From Sympetrum striolatum (lineage: Eukaryota; Arthropoda; Insecta; Odonata; Libellulidae), in the NCBI GenBank assembly GCA_947579665.1, contig OX388345.1, positions 33,323,849 to 33,387,848 of the forward strand: a stretch of 64,000 nucleotides of DNA, given 5' to 3'. The notes beneath the pieces were generated by a model. It did no database searches. It saw only the letters and a program-made list of their open reading frames with translations, and had not been told where the DNA came from. Below are positions 1-10,150 of the stretch, piece after piece (the first letter of the stretch is position 1; every line of letters starts with the position of its first letter). The position numbers and the translations under genes are program-made.

Positions 1-1150
1 CTGGCAATAAAAATGACTGACTACCGCAAACAATTGTCATACATTGAAGAAGCTTCAGTTTCTAGACTTCTAGAAATGATATAGGAAGAACGAAAATATA
101 ACTTAAAGAATCACTTCTATTTCATAAACTCCTAAAAATTCTCCAATTTTGTGACTGGAAATAAATTATGGCGAATTATGAAAGACGGAAAAACTTCTAC
201 GCATTTCTTTCTAAACATGGTAATCGGTTGGTTTTTACTGAACCAAAATTCGTAAAAATACTCGTAGAGTTTAAGAATCGCAATCGCAATCGCAAATTAC
301 CAAAGAGTTTGAAATTAATGTAATTTACCTTTCTTTATATAAATACACACGAATTCGTAATAGAAACGAAAAATAGAAACCAGTCGAACGGTATACAAAG
401 AAGATGAAAGTTGTGAAAATTAATTGATTGATTGCAAAGAAGATGAAAGCTGTGAAAACTATAATATTAAAATATGCTGTATAAACTAAAAACTCAACCA
501 AATAAATTATTGAAATTCACCTACAGAAAGACAAAAATTATGGATTTCCAGATCAATTTATCAATAAGGTCAAAAATACTTAAAGCGGAAGTCAATTATT
601 AAAAAACTATACCATTTTAATAATAAAGAGTGTTAAGCACGGAAAGAAACTAATAATGCAATTTAATAAAGGATATTCCCTTAATTCTTAAGGGAAAAAA
701 ATTTTGCTCTTCATGCGCGAAGAATCTACTCAGAAATTACACAAATTCTTGAGTCTGGGAAGAGGATAATAAAGATTATATACAATCATCGCATAGGTAA
801 GTAATTAGCTGCAGAATCCATCTCTACAAATGCAATAGATCACAAATAACATCGGAGCGATTATGTGTTGGGAATTTAAGTGACAAGATTGCCAAATAAT
901 GATATCTAACTCACAATAACAAGAAAAGAGGACTTTTGGTTAATAATTAAAAATTTTGTGCAGAATAGACAGACCGGTTATAGGATACTATATCAATTCA
1001 TACGCACATAGAGAAAATGCGTGGAAAAAGATTTTGAATCAAGAAATTAGGATATTCGTTTGCCTTCAGCACATTTCACATTCTACAATATCCAACGCCA
1101 GCGACTTCAATAGATGCTGAATTGAGCAAGATTATTCCTCATTCTTCAGG
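1..1150. other. AT-rich non-coding stretch with a short direct repeat
   Basis: No coding signal is visible apart from chance ORFs. Two structures stand out: a diverged 24-bp direct repeat at 396-419 and 435-458 (core AAGAAGATGAAAG, one clear difference), and a perfect 9-bp inverted repeat TTCCCTTAA/TTAAGGGAA with a 3-nt loop at 676-696. Neither matches a family I know. Confidence 0.4.
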
Positions 1151-1330
1151 ATGACGATGCCCATTAAAAGAAATTCTTTGAGAAAGGAAGCGAGATCGGA
1201 GGAAAGAAAGTGCCTTAAAAAGACGTGTCCTGAATTGAAGGGGATTGTTAAACATTCGTTTGATGGCAGTTTCAAAATCTTCGGAGGCAAGCAAGAAGAT
1301 GCAGAGCTCTCCGAGGAGGACACCAAATAA
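1151..1330 (+). CDS. Candidate small ORF or terminal exon, 59 residues, unknown
   Basis: An ATG-initiated frame runs 59 codons to TAA. The product is charged, with a basic N-terminal half (KRNSLRKEARSEERKC) and an acidic tail (QEDAELSEEDTK). Immediately upstream is a good-looking 3' splice site: a branch-like GCTGAAT about 30 nt away, a pyrimidine-rich tract, then TTCAG ending at 1149. It could therefore be a last coding exon rather than a free-standing gene. Local GC is higher than the flanks up to about 1670. The antisense frame is also open, which is expected as a shadow. I do not recognise the sequence and no partner exon can be assigned, so this may be chance. Confidence 0.22.
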   Translation: MTMPIKRNSLRKEARSEERKCLKKTCPELKGIVKHSFDGSFKIFGGKQEDAELSEEDTK

Positions 1331-1857
1331 ACAATGAAATGCCTCCTGTGTGGGTCCTTGGGAATTCCAGTCTCGACACTGAATGCGAAAGGAAGGGTGT
1401 CAACTATTGCCTTGAGCGACTAGGAATTTTTTCCCATTCCGCCTACGGCACTCGCTCGCAAGATTACACAGAATCCGAATGGGAACGATGAAATGCTGGG
1501 ACGACATTTTCCTTTCCTTTCTCTGACATGTGCTATATGGGTTCGTAAGCTGCTTGAAGTTGGTTTTATACGCATTATGTGGTCTTTTCCTTAGGTTAGA
1601 TATGAGCGAAATGCAATGATTGATTTCCTTGAGTTTTATATCTAGCAATTTTCCAATCAAATAACTTCATCGTTTTACCGATTCTGTGAATTCATATGAA
1701 TAATAACGCTTATAAAAACATGCCTAGTAACTGAACGATCTAAAGGAAGTGTGTTACATGGAAAGTGCAGAAGTATGGTTTTATTATTTAAAGCATAATC
1801 TATAGTTCGAGCAGCATTTCTATGATATCACATTTCAGAAAAACATATTCAAATAAG

Positions 1858-1994
1858 GTAAGATTAAACGAAAAAAAATTTAAAAATTCCACAGAAATAT
1901 TTTTATTGGTGACTAGTTTCATCGATGTATTCATACGTGTAAGTAATATTAAAATATTTCTGTGGAAGTTACTAAGTGATTTTCGTTTATTTAG
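1858..1994. mobile_element. Fold-back MITE, 137 bp, with GT...AG ends
   Basis: The two ends are imperfect inverted repeats about 45 bp long. The left begins GTAAGATTAAACGAAAA and the right end reads inward as CTAAATAAACGAAAA. The best-matched part is TTCCACAGAAATATTTT near 1887-1904 against its complement near 1950-1968. The loop is about 45 nt and no protein is encoded. The element abuts the start of the 1,414-bp duplicated segment but is not in its second copy. The outermost bases happen to be GTAAG and TTTAG, matching intron-end consensus. A target-site duplication is not clear. Confidence 0.55.
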
Positions 1995-2020
1995 AATGGC
2001 TTACAATCAAGTCAATTATA

Positions 2021-2096
2021 CAGGGTGCGGCAACATAACTTCCTTTTTTCGCATTAAAAAAGCATTTAAAAAAGGAAGTTATTTTGCCGCACTCTG
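2021..2096. mobile_element. 76-bp mariner-type MITE with TA target duplication (copy 1)
   Basis: The left end CAGGGTGCGGCAACATAAC and the right end, read inward as CAGAGTGCGGCAAAATAAC, are inverted repeats of about 30 bp running into T/A homopolymers. They leave a loop of under 20 nt. The element is flanked by TA on each side (2019-2020 and 2097-2098), the target duplication of Tc1/mariner transposons. It has no coding capacity and would fold almost entirely into a hairpin. The same element is at 31617-31692. Confidence 0.7.
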
Positions 2097-2902
2097 TAAG
2101 AGTAATCATTGAAAAGGACGAATTTTCATTGAGAGTGACAAAATAATATTTGTCAGTAAGACTTACTGGAAATTCATTGAATTTTTCCTCTAACATCATA
2201 AGTAAATTTACATCTGCAAGTCGTCTTTTGGCGAGGGGGCAGGGATGCATGACTCTTCTCCATTAATCGATCACTTCCGCGTATTATTTGGGAAAAAATA
2301 AAATATGAATCGATCTGTAACGATTAAGTAGCATATCGTGTATGAAATTGATATTATGCTTCGTAAATTAATTTGACAGTTTACGAAAACTTGAGAATTC
2401 AGGATTGTCAAACTACTTAATTACAGAATCATTTGTCAATGCATAACGTGATTGACTGCATGAGAAGTTAAATCTCCCGGTAACTTCGTTGCTTCAGAGT
2501 TAAATTTACCGGACCGATACGTCCTAGAACATGCGTGTTTTTCATTCGTTAAACGCAGTTATCTAAACCACGATCATGTTAAACTTTTGCAGCGTGAGGA
2601 ATTTATGCATTCCGCTTCTACCTCGCGGTCTAGTTTATGCTGAGTAATATGCTTTGGAGGAACTAAATCAGGTATTTTCCGAACGTGCAACGAATTTAGA
2701 GGTAATAGCAGAGAGATTAATGCCACGCGACTTCGTGCTTTTTGGCAGTTTCCGAGCATGTTTTTGGTTAGGGGCATCCTAACAATTTCATAGACTAGCC
2801 ATACATGAATGCTCTTTTGGACGTATGGAATGTGAAATTCAAAACTTTCTGAACTTATTTTTTCCCATTTAATGATGAATCCACTGCTCAAGAGCGAGAA
2901 GT

Positions 2903-3145
2903 GTAGCTGGGTTATCCGATATCTCTGTTCGAAGGTGTTATGCCATTTTGTATGACGAATTGCGGATGTACCATGTTTGCCAGCACTTGGTCCCCAAGAA
3001 CCTTAGCGCTGAGCAGGAGGAGGATTCTTTTGTCTAGCAACAACATCGCCGCTGTGGATACTGACCCTACCCTTCCGAACAGACAGATCACAGCTGACGA
3101 AACAACAAAACACAGAGCCTCACGCTGGAATGTTACTCAAACTGC
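2903..3145 (+). pseudogene. Mariner/Tc1 transposase relic, frameshifted (copy 1)
   Basis: One frame gives a mariner-like helix-turn-helix/linker stretch including CQHLVPKNLSAEQ, ending at a stop at 3035-3037. Another frame resumes with DTDPTLPNRQITADET and KHRASRW, matching the region around the first catalytic aspartate of mariner-type transposases (family consensus ITGDET). The glycine of that motif is replaced by Ala, the usual aromatic after DET is absent and residues are missing before KHRASRW. The N-terminus and the rest of the catalytic domain are not seen. It is a dead internal fragment, and its decay predates the duplication because copy 2 carries the same lesions. Confidence 0.65.
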
Positions 3146-3413
3146 GACATTCTCCTCCTTTCCGCCGGAGCGTCCATACACTGTATGTACGCTAAGGGCG
3201 TAAAAATCCATTTTTATATTTTTGGCCAGCTTTTTTCGATTCCAGCCCACTCTAAGGAGTTATGTATATTAAAATACATGCTAAATAAAATAAAAGAATG
3301 CATGGAAGGTAACAAGATGAGATGCAATCGAAAAATCGAAATCAGTAAAAGAAATGGAAGAAAATAATTTCCTACTAACTCGAGAGCTGCATAAGAATAC
3401 ACGTGTATGACGT

Positions 3414-6030
3414 GGTTGCCTAACTCCGATAAATTGCTATTTTTTTTTTAAACAAAAGGCCATTCAGTTAAACGATCGGACCCGTGTCCACTATTTTTAA
3501 TCAAAGCACGTGCCCTGAAAGATCCGTGCGAATCCGTTAGTTAATTTCCCACCTACCTGGTGTTTCCCTTGTCGGTACAAATTTTCAGTTTTCGAAATTG
3601 TTAGGCACGAGTTACCATAATTCAATCGCAATAATAATTGTTAAGTAAGTTAATAAGACCAAATAGAAAAAATTTAGTTGGTATGCGTATTTGATTTTGG
3701 GAAAAACTTTTTTCCCTTTTATCTTGGGACACCCTAACATACACGTGTCAACTTACACAGTCACAGCAATGAAATGATTCCGATAGGCACAGACTTGCAC
3801 AGCTGTGCCCACAATATGTGGCGCAATCTACCACCAGCAATTTTTATTTCTCCTGCTCCGCGTTTTCGCGAGAAAAATAAGTTCGGGACATTTTGAACGT
3901 TCCTCGTATAGTTTAGCATTCAGAACTCTCGATGGATCATTATCATAGAAAATTTTCCAAGGCAGAAGAGGATTGGTAAATTCATATACTGCAGTGCTAA
4001 TTCATTACCTCTGACATTCTTATTGGGGAACTAGAACGGTGGATGCCGATCAATTAAAGGAGAGCCAATACAAAAAATAGCAAACGTTTTTCCAGTAAAT
4101 GAGGTTCGCAAGGCCTAATCTATGGGACAAACTAGCTGCTTTAGGTTACAGCGAAAAATTTCCTCGCTCTTCCAAAAGGGAAAATTTTTAATCGAAAAAA
4201 TGGAATCCGTCCAATATTTTATACCAGGACTATTGGTGGGAGAATAACCTTGACCTAATCCTCGTCTCTTTAGATATATGTTTCTGCAGTTCCGAACTTG
4301 GTATCCACTCAAATAATGCTTCTGAAGCTTAAGGTCATATATTCACATAAATCTGCAATTGGATCCTTATCAGTTTTATATTTCTTTGATACCATTCCAA
4401 AGTTTTAGAAGGTATCCTGTAATATCAGGGGTTCTTAAATGACAAGACAAAAAATGAAAAGTACTTCTTCGAAATGTTTCCAACGTAATTTACATAGAAA
4501 TTGATCACTACATTAAATTAAAGTGCTATGTTATTCACCGTGGAATAATAATATTCATATAAAAATGTATAACCACATAGCTTCTTTGCAGTGAATTATC
4601 TATAAGTAAGTAATTAATATAATTAGTTGAGATATTTCATAAGTTTTTAAGAACTAATTCATAATGAGGTATAAAGGTAATTCTTATTTTGAACTCTTAT
4701 AAGATAGAGCAATCCTACAATATGATGTTACTAAAACGTTTCCAAAGAACCCTGTTCTGAGATAAAATTTCTTGTCCCATTATGAGTACTATTCTGGACA
4801 GAACTGCTTATGAACATCTCATTGTTATATTTCTTTTCCGTAGAATATTTGAGAGGTATATATTAAATATTGGCTCTAAGCAACAAACACAGAAAACAAA
4901 GTTGACGAGGATAATTATTACACACATTATAGGAGGATTGGGAGTTTGAATACGCTACGTGATTTGGGATAAAAGAACTTCGATGAAATCCTCCGTAAGT
5001 ACTCTAATTTTGGGTTCATGGAGTATACACCACTGCCTCAATTATAGTTGCATTCTCATCCGGTATTTCCTCTGAAACCCATTAGAAAGGCTATGAGCCA
5101 TAAAGTAACATCGATTGTAAATTAACACCGCCCTTTGATTTTGAATCGGATGGCGGTACTACAATCGAAAATAATAACAACAGCACTGAATTCACGTTCT
5201 GCTTCACTCATCCTAAAAAGGAAATAGGATATTCAGATGTGCAAGTCACTAGTAGGGGAAAGGAGGGGAAAGTAGCCAGTTAACATCAAAAGCGTATGCA
5301 CGGCCAGCTGGCGAGAGGGAAAAATTGACAGAAACCGGAGAGGGGAAATGTGAAAAAAGAGGGATATGAAGAGGAAAGGGAAAACCAAAGCCCGATTGAA
5401 ATGTAACTGAAGACCCTGAGGTGAGTTTGAATTTCTGCCTCTGAAATCCCTCAACTAGAACCTTTTTCGTTCTGATAATTAGTGTCTTGATTTGATTATA
5501 AAAAATATTTAACTTTATCATAGCTAAATTTATCTCTTTCGCTTCTTTTATTCGATTCCGTCGCGAATTTTGGTTCCCGTTACTTTCTTTCTCTTCATCT
5601 CCATCACCCTGCCACCATTGAAACATATTTCTTTAACTTAGGCGTTAACTATACAAAAGTAGTCTACATTAATAAAAATTTATCAGGGGCAGTATGCATT
5701 TAAAATGTATGAAAGGTAAAACAATAGTTATAACAAAACTAGTGAAAAAAGTAACTACTGAAAATAAGTTTTAATTTGCTATTAGGAATTACACCTTCTC
5801 ATATTACTTACTAACTCAAGCGAGCGTACGTCGTTCATCTGTCAGAAAGAATGCTGAAGTTAAGGTGGTGCTATAAAATACAAGGTAAGTATTATCTATA
5901 TTCCTCTTATAAAATCATGCTACAGTTTTCATAAAATTTACCAATTTTTGAACAACTGTACAATGATAATAACGATATTGTAATAGGGAAGAATTGCCGC
6001 TCTTTTTAGTTACAAAAAGAGCAGCGATTA
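3414..6030. other. AT-rich non-coding stretch
   Basis: No gene is supportable. At 3690-3735 a T-rich stretch ends in TTGGGACACCCTAA, which resembles an inward-read mariner terminus, but I found no partner end. An imperfect inverted repeat lies at 5111-5168 (CGATTGTA and ACCGCC against GGCGGT and TACAATCG). A purine-rich plus strand at 5240-5620 leaves long open minus-strand frames that look compositional. Confidence 0.4.
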
Positions 6031-6150
6031 TTTTCTGGTTTCTATCGAATACCGGTGAATGGAGCGAGGAACGCCGACAAAGAATTTCATTGCCGGCTAC
6101 TGGAAATTTTAAACCTGTAATTCATTAATAGCCGTGTTCAAAATTTCTTA
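6031..6150 (+). mobile_element. Fold-back family F, single arm (copy 1)
   Basis: This matches the right arm of the fold-back family best seen at 23751-24081. Shared landmarks are AATACCGGTGAATG, GAGGAACGCCGACAAAG, then AAATTTTAAACCTGTAATTC and ATAGCCGTGTTC. There is a small insertion-like difference (AATTTCATTGCC) after GACAAAG. No inverted left arm is visible. Just upstream is a perfect hairpin GCTCTTTTT/AAAAAGAGC near 6000-6022. Confidence 0.6.
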
Positions 6151-9100
6151 TCAACATCTTGTCCCGATATTTAATTCTTACCGAGTCGGAAATGCGGAAT
6201 CCATAAATTATTAAATGGCTAATCATAATAGATGCATTAAGTAAAAAAAAACTCAGTTTAAACATTGCATACATAATAAATAGTGAAGTTTATATAGAAA
6301 CATTTTGCGTAGCCAATGCCAAAATCGTTAGTATAAACAAGAGGCATCTCAAAAACGTGAATAGCATAAAAACAAGAAGGAGGAACGGAGAGCCGCATTG
6401 TCCTGGATCGGCGCCAAAATAGGAAAATGCGAAGACAACCGCGTAGGTGGCTGGGACAACAAAAAACTGAGAGTGATTTCCTCTTTTAAAAGCTGATTTT
6501 AAGGCATGCGAAGCTTCATTCGAACTCGAAATATTTTATCGGACTATCTCAAACTCGTTGAACCATTCCCATATCTTAAAAAGTATCAAATAAACGAATA
6601 AGAAATCAGAAAATAATTTTATTCCCAAATAAAAGGAGATTTCTAAAATTAGAAATAATCTTCACTCAAGGATGTATACAAGAATAATAAAAATGTAGTT
6701 ATTAACATTCATTAGCATTCTAATGGGTAGATTTTGGCATTATTTTCTACTTTTAAGTTTATTATGCCCTTTCGAGGCGTTTTCTATTCACTTCGTGTTA
6801 CCTACACAAGGCAGGCGAATAAAAAATTAATTTTGCATTAATATCACGGATTTTTCATAATTATTTATTTAACAAATAGGCTGTAAAAATATTTAAGGAT
6901 CACTCGTGTATTCATTTAAAAGACCATACATAAAATGTAAGGAATTACGAGTTACGAGATGTCCGGTTCACTAATGCGATACACACAGAATATAATATAC
7001 TAATTCGTAAATTTTCAGTTTTATGACATTGTGTAAGTATGTATTACAAAACTTGATTAGAGGTCCGTGGGATTCAAAATGTGTTTAGTGGTCCATGAGG
7101 TCTGGTGGCGATCTCTTGTAATCAATAGAGTTTGTTGTTGATAATTGTTTGTACATACGCAAACACTGGTATTGATCGCAAACTTGATTATTTTTTTATT
7201 TTAATGCATATGTACATGAATCCAATTAAGAGAATTTTAACATTGATAATTTGTATGTAACAAAATTGCTATTTAATGAGCTTTGTATTACTGGCGAGAG
7301 AGATATTTAAATAATATCTAAGACGTAGATCTAAAGATTAATCGAGAACTTTCTGATTAAATAACGGAGTAATAAGTAAATGCTAATTGAAGTTACATAA
7401 ATAGTATACCATCATTTTTATCCGTGTGTAAACAATGATGCAACTAAGAAACAACATAATCATTCAGCGATTACATAACTCACAAAATGATTCAGAGAAA
7501 CTCGAAGCCAATCAGAATGCAACATGATCTTCTTTGAGTTTCCGCAAGTTCCCTTTACGGAAAAAACGCCGTTACGAGGATATAAGTAACTCTATATAAA
7601 CCAGGCAAAGATAGTATGAAATTTTCAAGAGTGCTCCAAGAGTTAAAGAATTTAATGGGTCGGAAACAGAAGGACTGCAGGCGACTAATGTTCCTCACAA
7701 GGATAAAAAAAGTCATTTATGTGGATATATTTCTTTTGATTTAAAAGATATCACCAACTGAGGGAATAAAAAACATCTTACTGCTAATGAAAAGAAAAAT
7801 TCTTTATTAATGAAAGATAAAGGAAGCTGAAAATTAGTTTAACCTCTTTATTATAGAAACGAGTGCTTTTACTTGGAAAATAGCGGGTAGTTTTTCTTAT
7901 CTGTGTCTTTTAAGTATCTCTCATTGCCAAAGAACTGAAAGTACTTTATTTTATACACAATATGTAGCAGTTAAAAGCCATTCCGCGAATCTGCTAAAAA
8001 GAACACCAAGGTAACTACAATGACGAGCGAGACAGAATTATTAAAACTTAACGAAGAAGAAAATTAAGCCCACCGTAATTTCCTGTTCGCATATAAAGTT
8101 AGAAATTGTAGATAGGGCTTTTGATAAAGGTTAGAGCAACTTCCTTCAAAATTACCCACTTCCAGAAATATGAAATGTACGGTATCATAAAGAAGTGCCA
8201 CTTAATCTATCTAAAAAGCGGAAAAAATTTTCCGATGCACGAAAACTGCGAGCCTAAATTTCCAGTTAGAGAATTAGAATACCAATATTATAGACTTTAT
8301 TTTATCATTAAATTACCAATTTACAAACATTTTCTTTTAGAACGAATGAAAAAATATGGTATTTAAAAATGAATACCTGTTGCGAAAATTTTAATCAAGA
8401 GAAAATAAGTTAAATATGGTGATGACGACCAAGAAAATAGTGCTTTTAAACAGTTTTTGTATTAAAAATATTATCCTTCACTAAAGTATCTCTCTGTTTT
8501 GATATTTTGCTATCATCTATTTGTATGATTTGGTACAAGGTGGTGGTGAAAAATGCAGATACTACAAACTACGACTAAACGGTCTTGCTAAAAAATCTAC
8601 CCAATTTTTTTCGATTGATGAAAATAGTAAGAAATATTTTCTTCCACTTCTTTCCCTACATTATCTTTTGACTACATGCATTATTACATCACTCAATATC
8701 ATTTTGAGAGAAGTGATAAACACATATTCAGCACAGCTCTAAAATAGGATTCTGAGTGTACAATCGGGAAATAAGTAATCCAATTAAAAACTGAACCATT
8801 ATTTAACGAATAGGAAACTGAAAACTTACGATACTCGTGAAAATTTTCGATCCTCATGAGATTACATAATTTATTTCTCTTGCTCCTACTCTAAGAAACA
8901 ATCATTTGCTGACCTTGGTCATAGGGTTCTAACTTCATAAGATTTGTGCCTCCTAGCAAAAGAGAGAGTCTCTGAAACTCAGCGAGCTCCTAATCCTGAA
9001 CTCGAGGACTGTAAGTTCTTCACTGCGAAGGAACAAATGTGCTGGAGGCAGCATAAGATCCAGGGGCAGAATCTAATTTGTTTCCGACCAGAACAAATGT

Positions 9101-9426
9101 CTTCGTGTCGAATTGCCTGTTTGGCGCTAAGGATCTTTTCTAGGGACTCGCGAAATTTAGAATTTAATTCCCGCGAAATTCTAATATTTCACTCTGGAAG
9201 CTTTTTAATTCGTGCATTTAGAAGCTTTATTTTTGAAATGAGGGAATTAGACTTTTCCGCGATTTCGAAATAGCAATTTTAACATGCAGAGATAGCAATT
9301 TACTGAGGCGGTAACTTTATCTTAGAAATTTCTCTGGAACAAAAGAGGGACGGTAGTGTTTTAAAGATGTTAACGCAACTCACTACTATTTTAAGGGTTT
9401 AAAACAGCAAGGAAAACAAAGATCAG
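6151..9426. other. AT-rich non-coding stretch
   Basis: I see no gene, RNA or recognisable element. Open frames at 8121-8366 and 8521-8742 are short, AT-driven and match no family known to me. The frame at 8944-9273 lacks an ATG at its start. Confidence 0.4.
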
Positions 9427-10150
9427 ATCTACATCTACATCTACATCTACATTAATACCCTACAAGCCGCCTTTCGGCGTGTGGCAGGGGGTGTAAACAC
9501 CAGTTGAATCTAAATTACTTCCTTATTCGATTATTGTCACGTATTGTTCGCGGAAAGAATGAATCTCTAAAACGATTCGTCCTAGCATCTATTTCTCTTA
9601 ACTTACGGTCATTATCGGATCGACCGAGGTAGCAGGGGGGTTGCATGATACCGATTGTATCTTCCGAAAATGTAGTTTCCCTGAATTTATTAAGCAATCG
9701 CAGCCTAGCTTCCAATCTCCTTTCTTTCAAGGATTCCCAACCTAAATCTGAGAGCATTTTTGTAACGCTTGCTTTTTTATCGTAGCATTTCTTAACAAAA
9801 CGAACCGCTTTACGCTGCACTTTCTCGAGTTCGCGAGTACACGTTTCATCCGCCGGATTCCATATACTTGCCGCATATTCCAGAAGGGGTCTGACCAAGG
9901 TAAAATAACATCGCTCTCTCACCTTTTCGTCGCATTTACCGACAATACGCTTTACAAAGCCAAGCCTTTTACTTACTTTGCCGCAGATTTTTCGAATATG
10001 CGTGCTCCAATTTAAGTTATTAGTAATGTTGAACCCGAGATATTTAACTGAATCTACTACTTTGGTACTAATTCCATTAATTTTGTATGGGTGATTTGGA
10101 CGCATTTTTTTCTTTTCGAAAAGATAGGAAAGAACACCTGAAAACTAGTA
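9427..10150 (-). mobile_element. 5'-truncated CR1/L2-like LINE with hexamer tail
   Basis: On the minus strand this is the 3' end of a non-LTR retrotransposon: the tail of ORF2, a short 3' UTR, and a terminal array of about four ATGTAG units (plus strand ATCTAC, 9427-9453) instead of poly(A). The 3' UTR contains a small stem-loop, CGCC-GAAA-GGCG, at 9468-9479. The 5' junction is somewhere between 10105 and 10150. A degraded fragment of the same 3' end is at 19251-19300. I could not define a target-site duplication. CR1/L2 assignment rests on the protein and on the microsatellite-type tail. Confidence 0.8.
9515..10105 (-). pseudogene. C-terminal fragment of LINE reverse transcriptase (ORF2)
   Basis: An uninterrupted 196-codon frame encodes the post-catalytic part of a LINE reverse transcriptase. 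Recognisable family motifs are VKYLGFNITNNLNWSTHI near residues 19-36, then RCYFTLVRPLLEYAASIWNP around 66-85, and LEKVQRKAVRFV at about 93-104. The YxDD active site and the endonuclease lie upstream of the truncation and are absent. The ATG is simply an internal methionine: the frame continues upstream as FSKRKK, as expected for ORF2. The absence of stops over about 200 codons suggests fairly recent insertion. Confidence 0.85.

Larger units (their letters stand above)
2000..3413 (+). repeat. Segmental duplication copy 1 (1,414 bp)
   Basis: This segment is repeated in direct orientation at 31596-33009, an offset of 29,596 bp. I compared the copies by eye and found one difference, T at 2577 versus C at 32173. 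Identity starts abruptly at CTTACAATCAAG and stops after GTATGACGT; flanking sequence is unrelated on both sides. There are no convincing terminal inverted repeats or target-site duplications at these outer boundaries. The segment contains a 76-bp TIR element and a mariner transposase relic. It could be a recent duplication, gene conversion between copies, a mobile element whose ends I do not recognise, or an assembly artefact. Confidence 0.85.

Noticed and set aside
2574..2891. 105-codon minus-strand frame present in both duplicated copies
   Set aside because: It is present twice only because the segment is duplicated; it lies next to mariner-relic sequence on the opposite strand and gives no recognisable protein.
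3690..3735. Possible mariner terminus TTGGGACACCCTAA
   Set aside because: Resembles an inward-read mariner end but no partner end or transposase of that subfamily is nearby.
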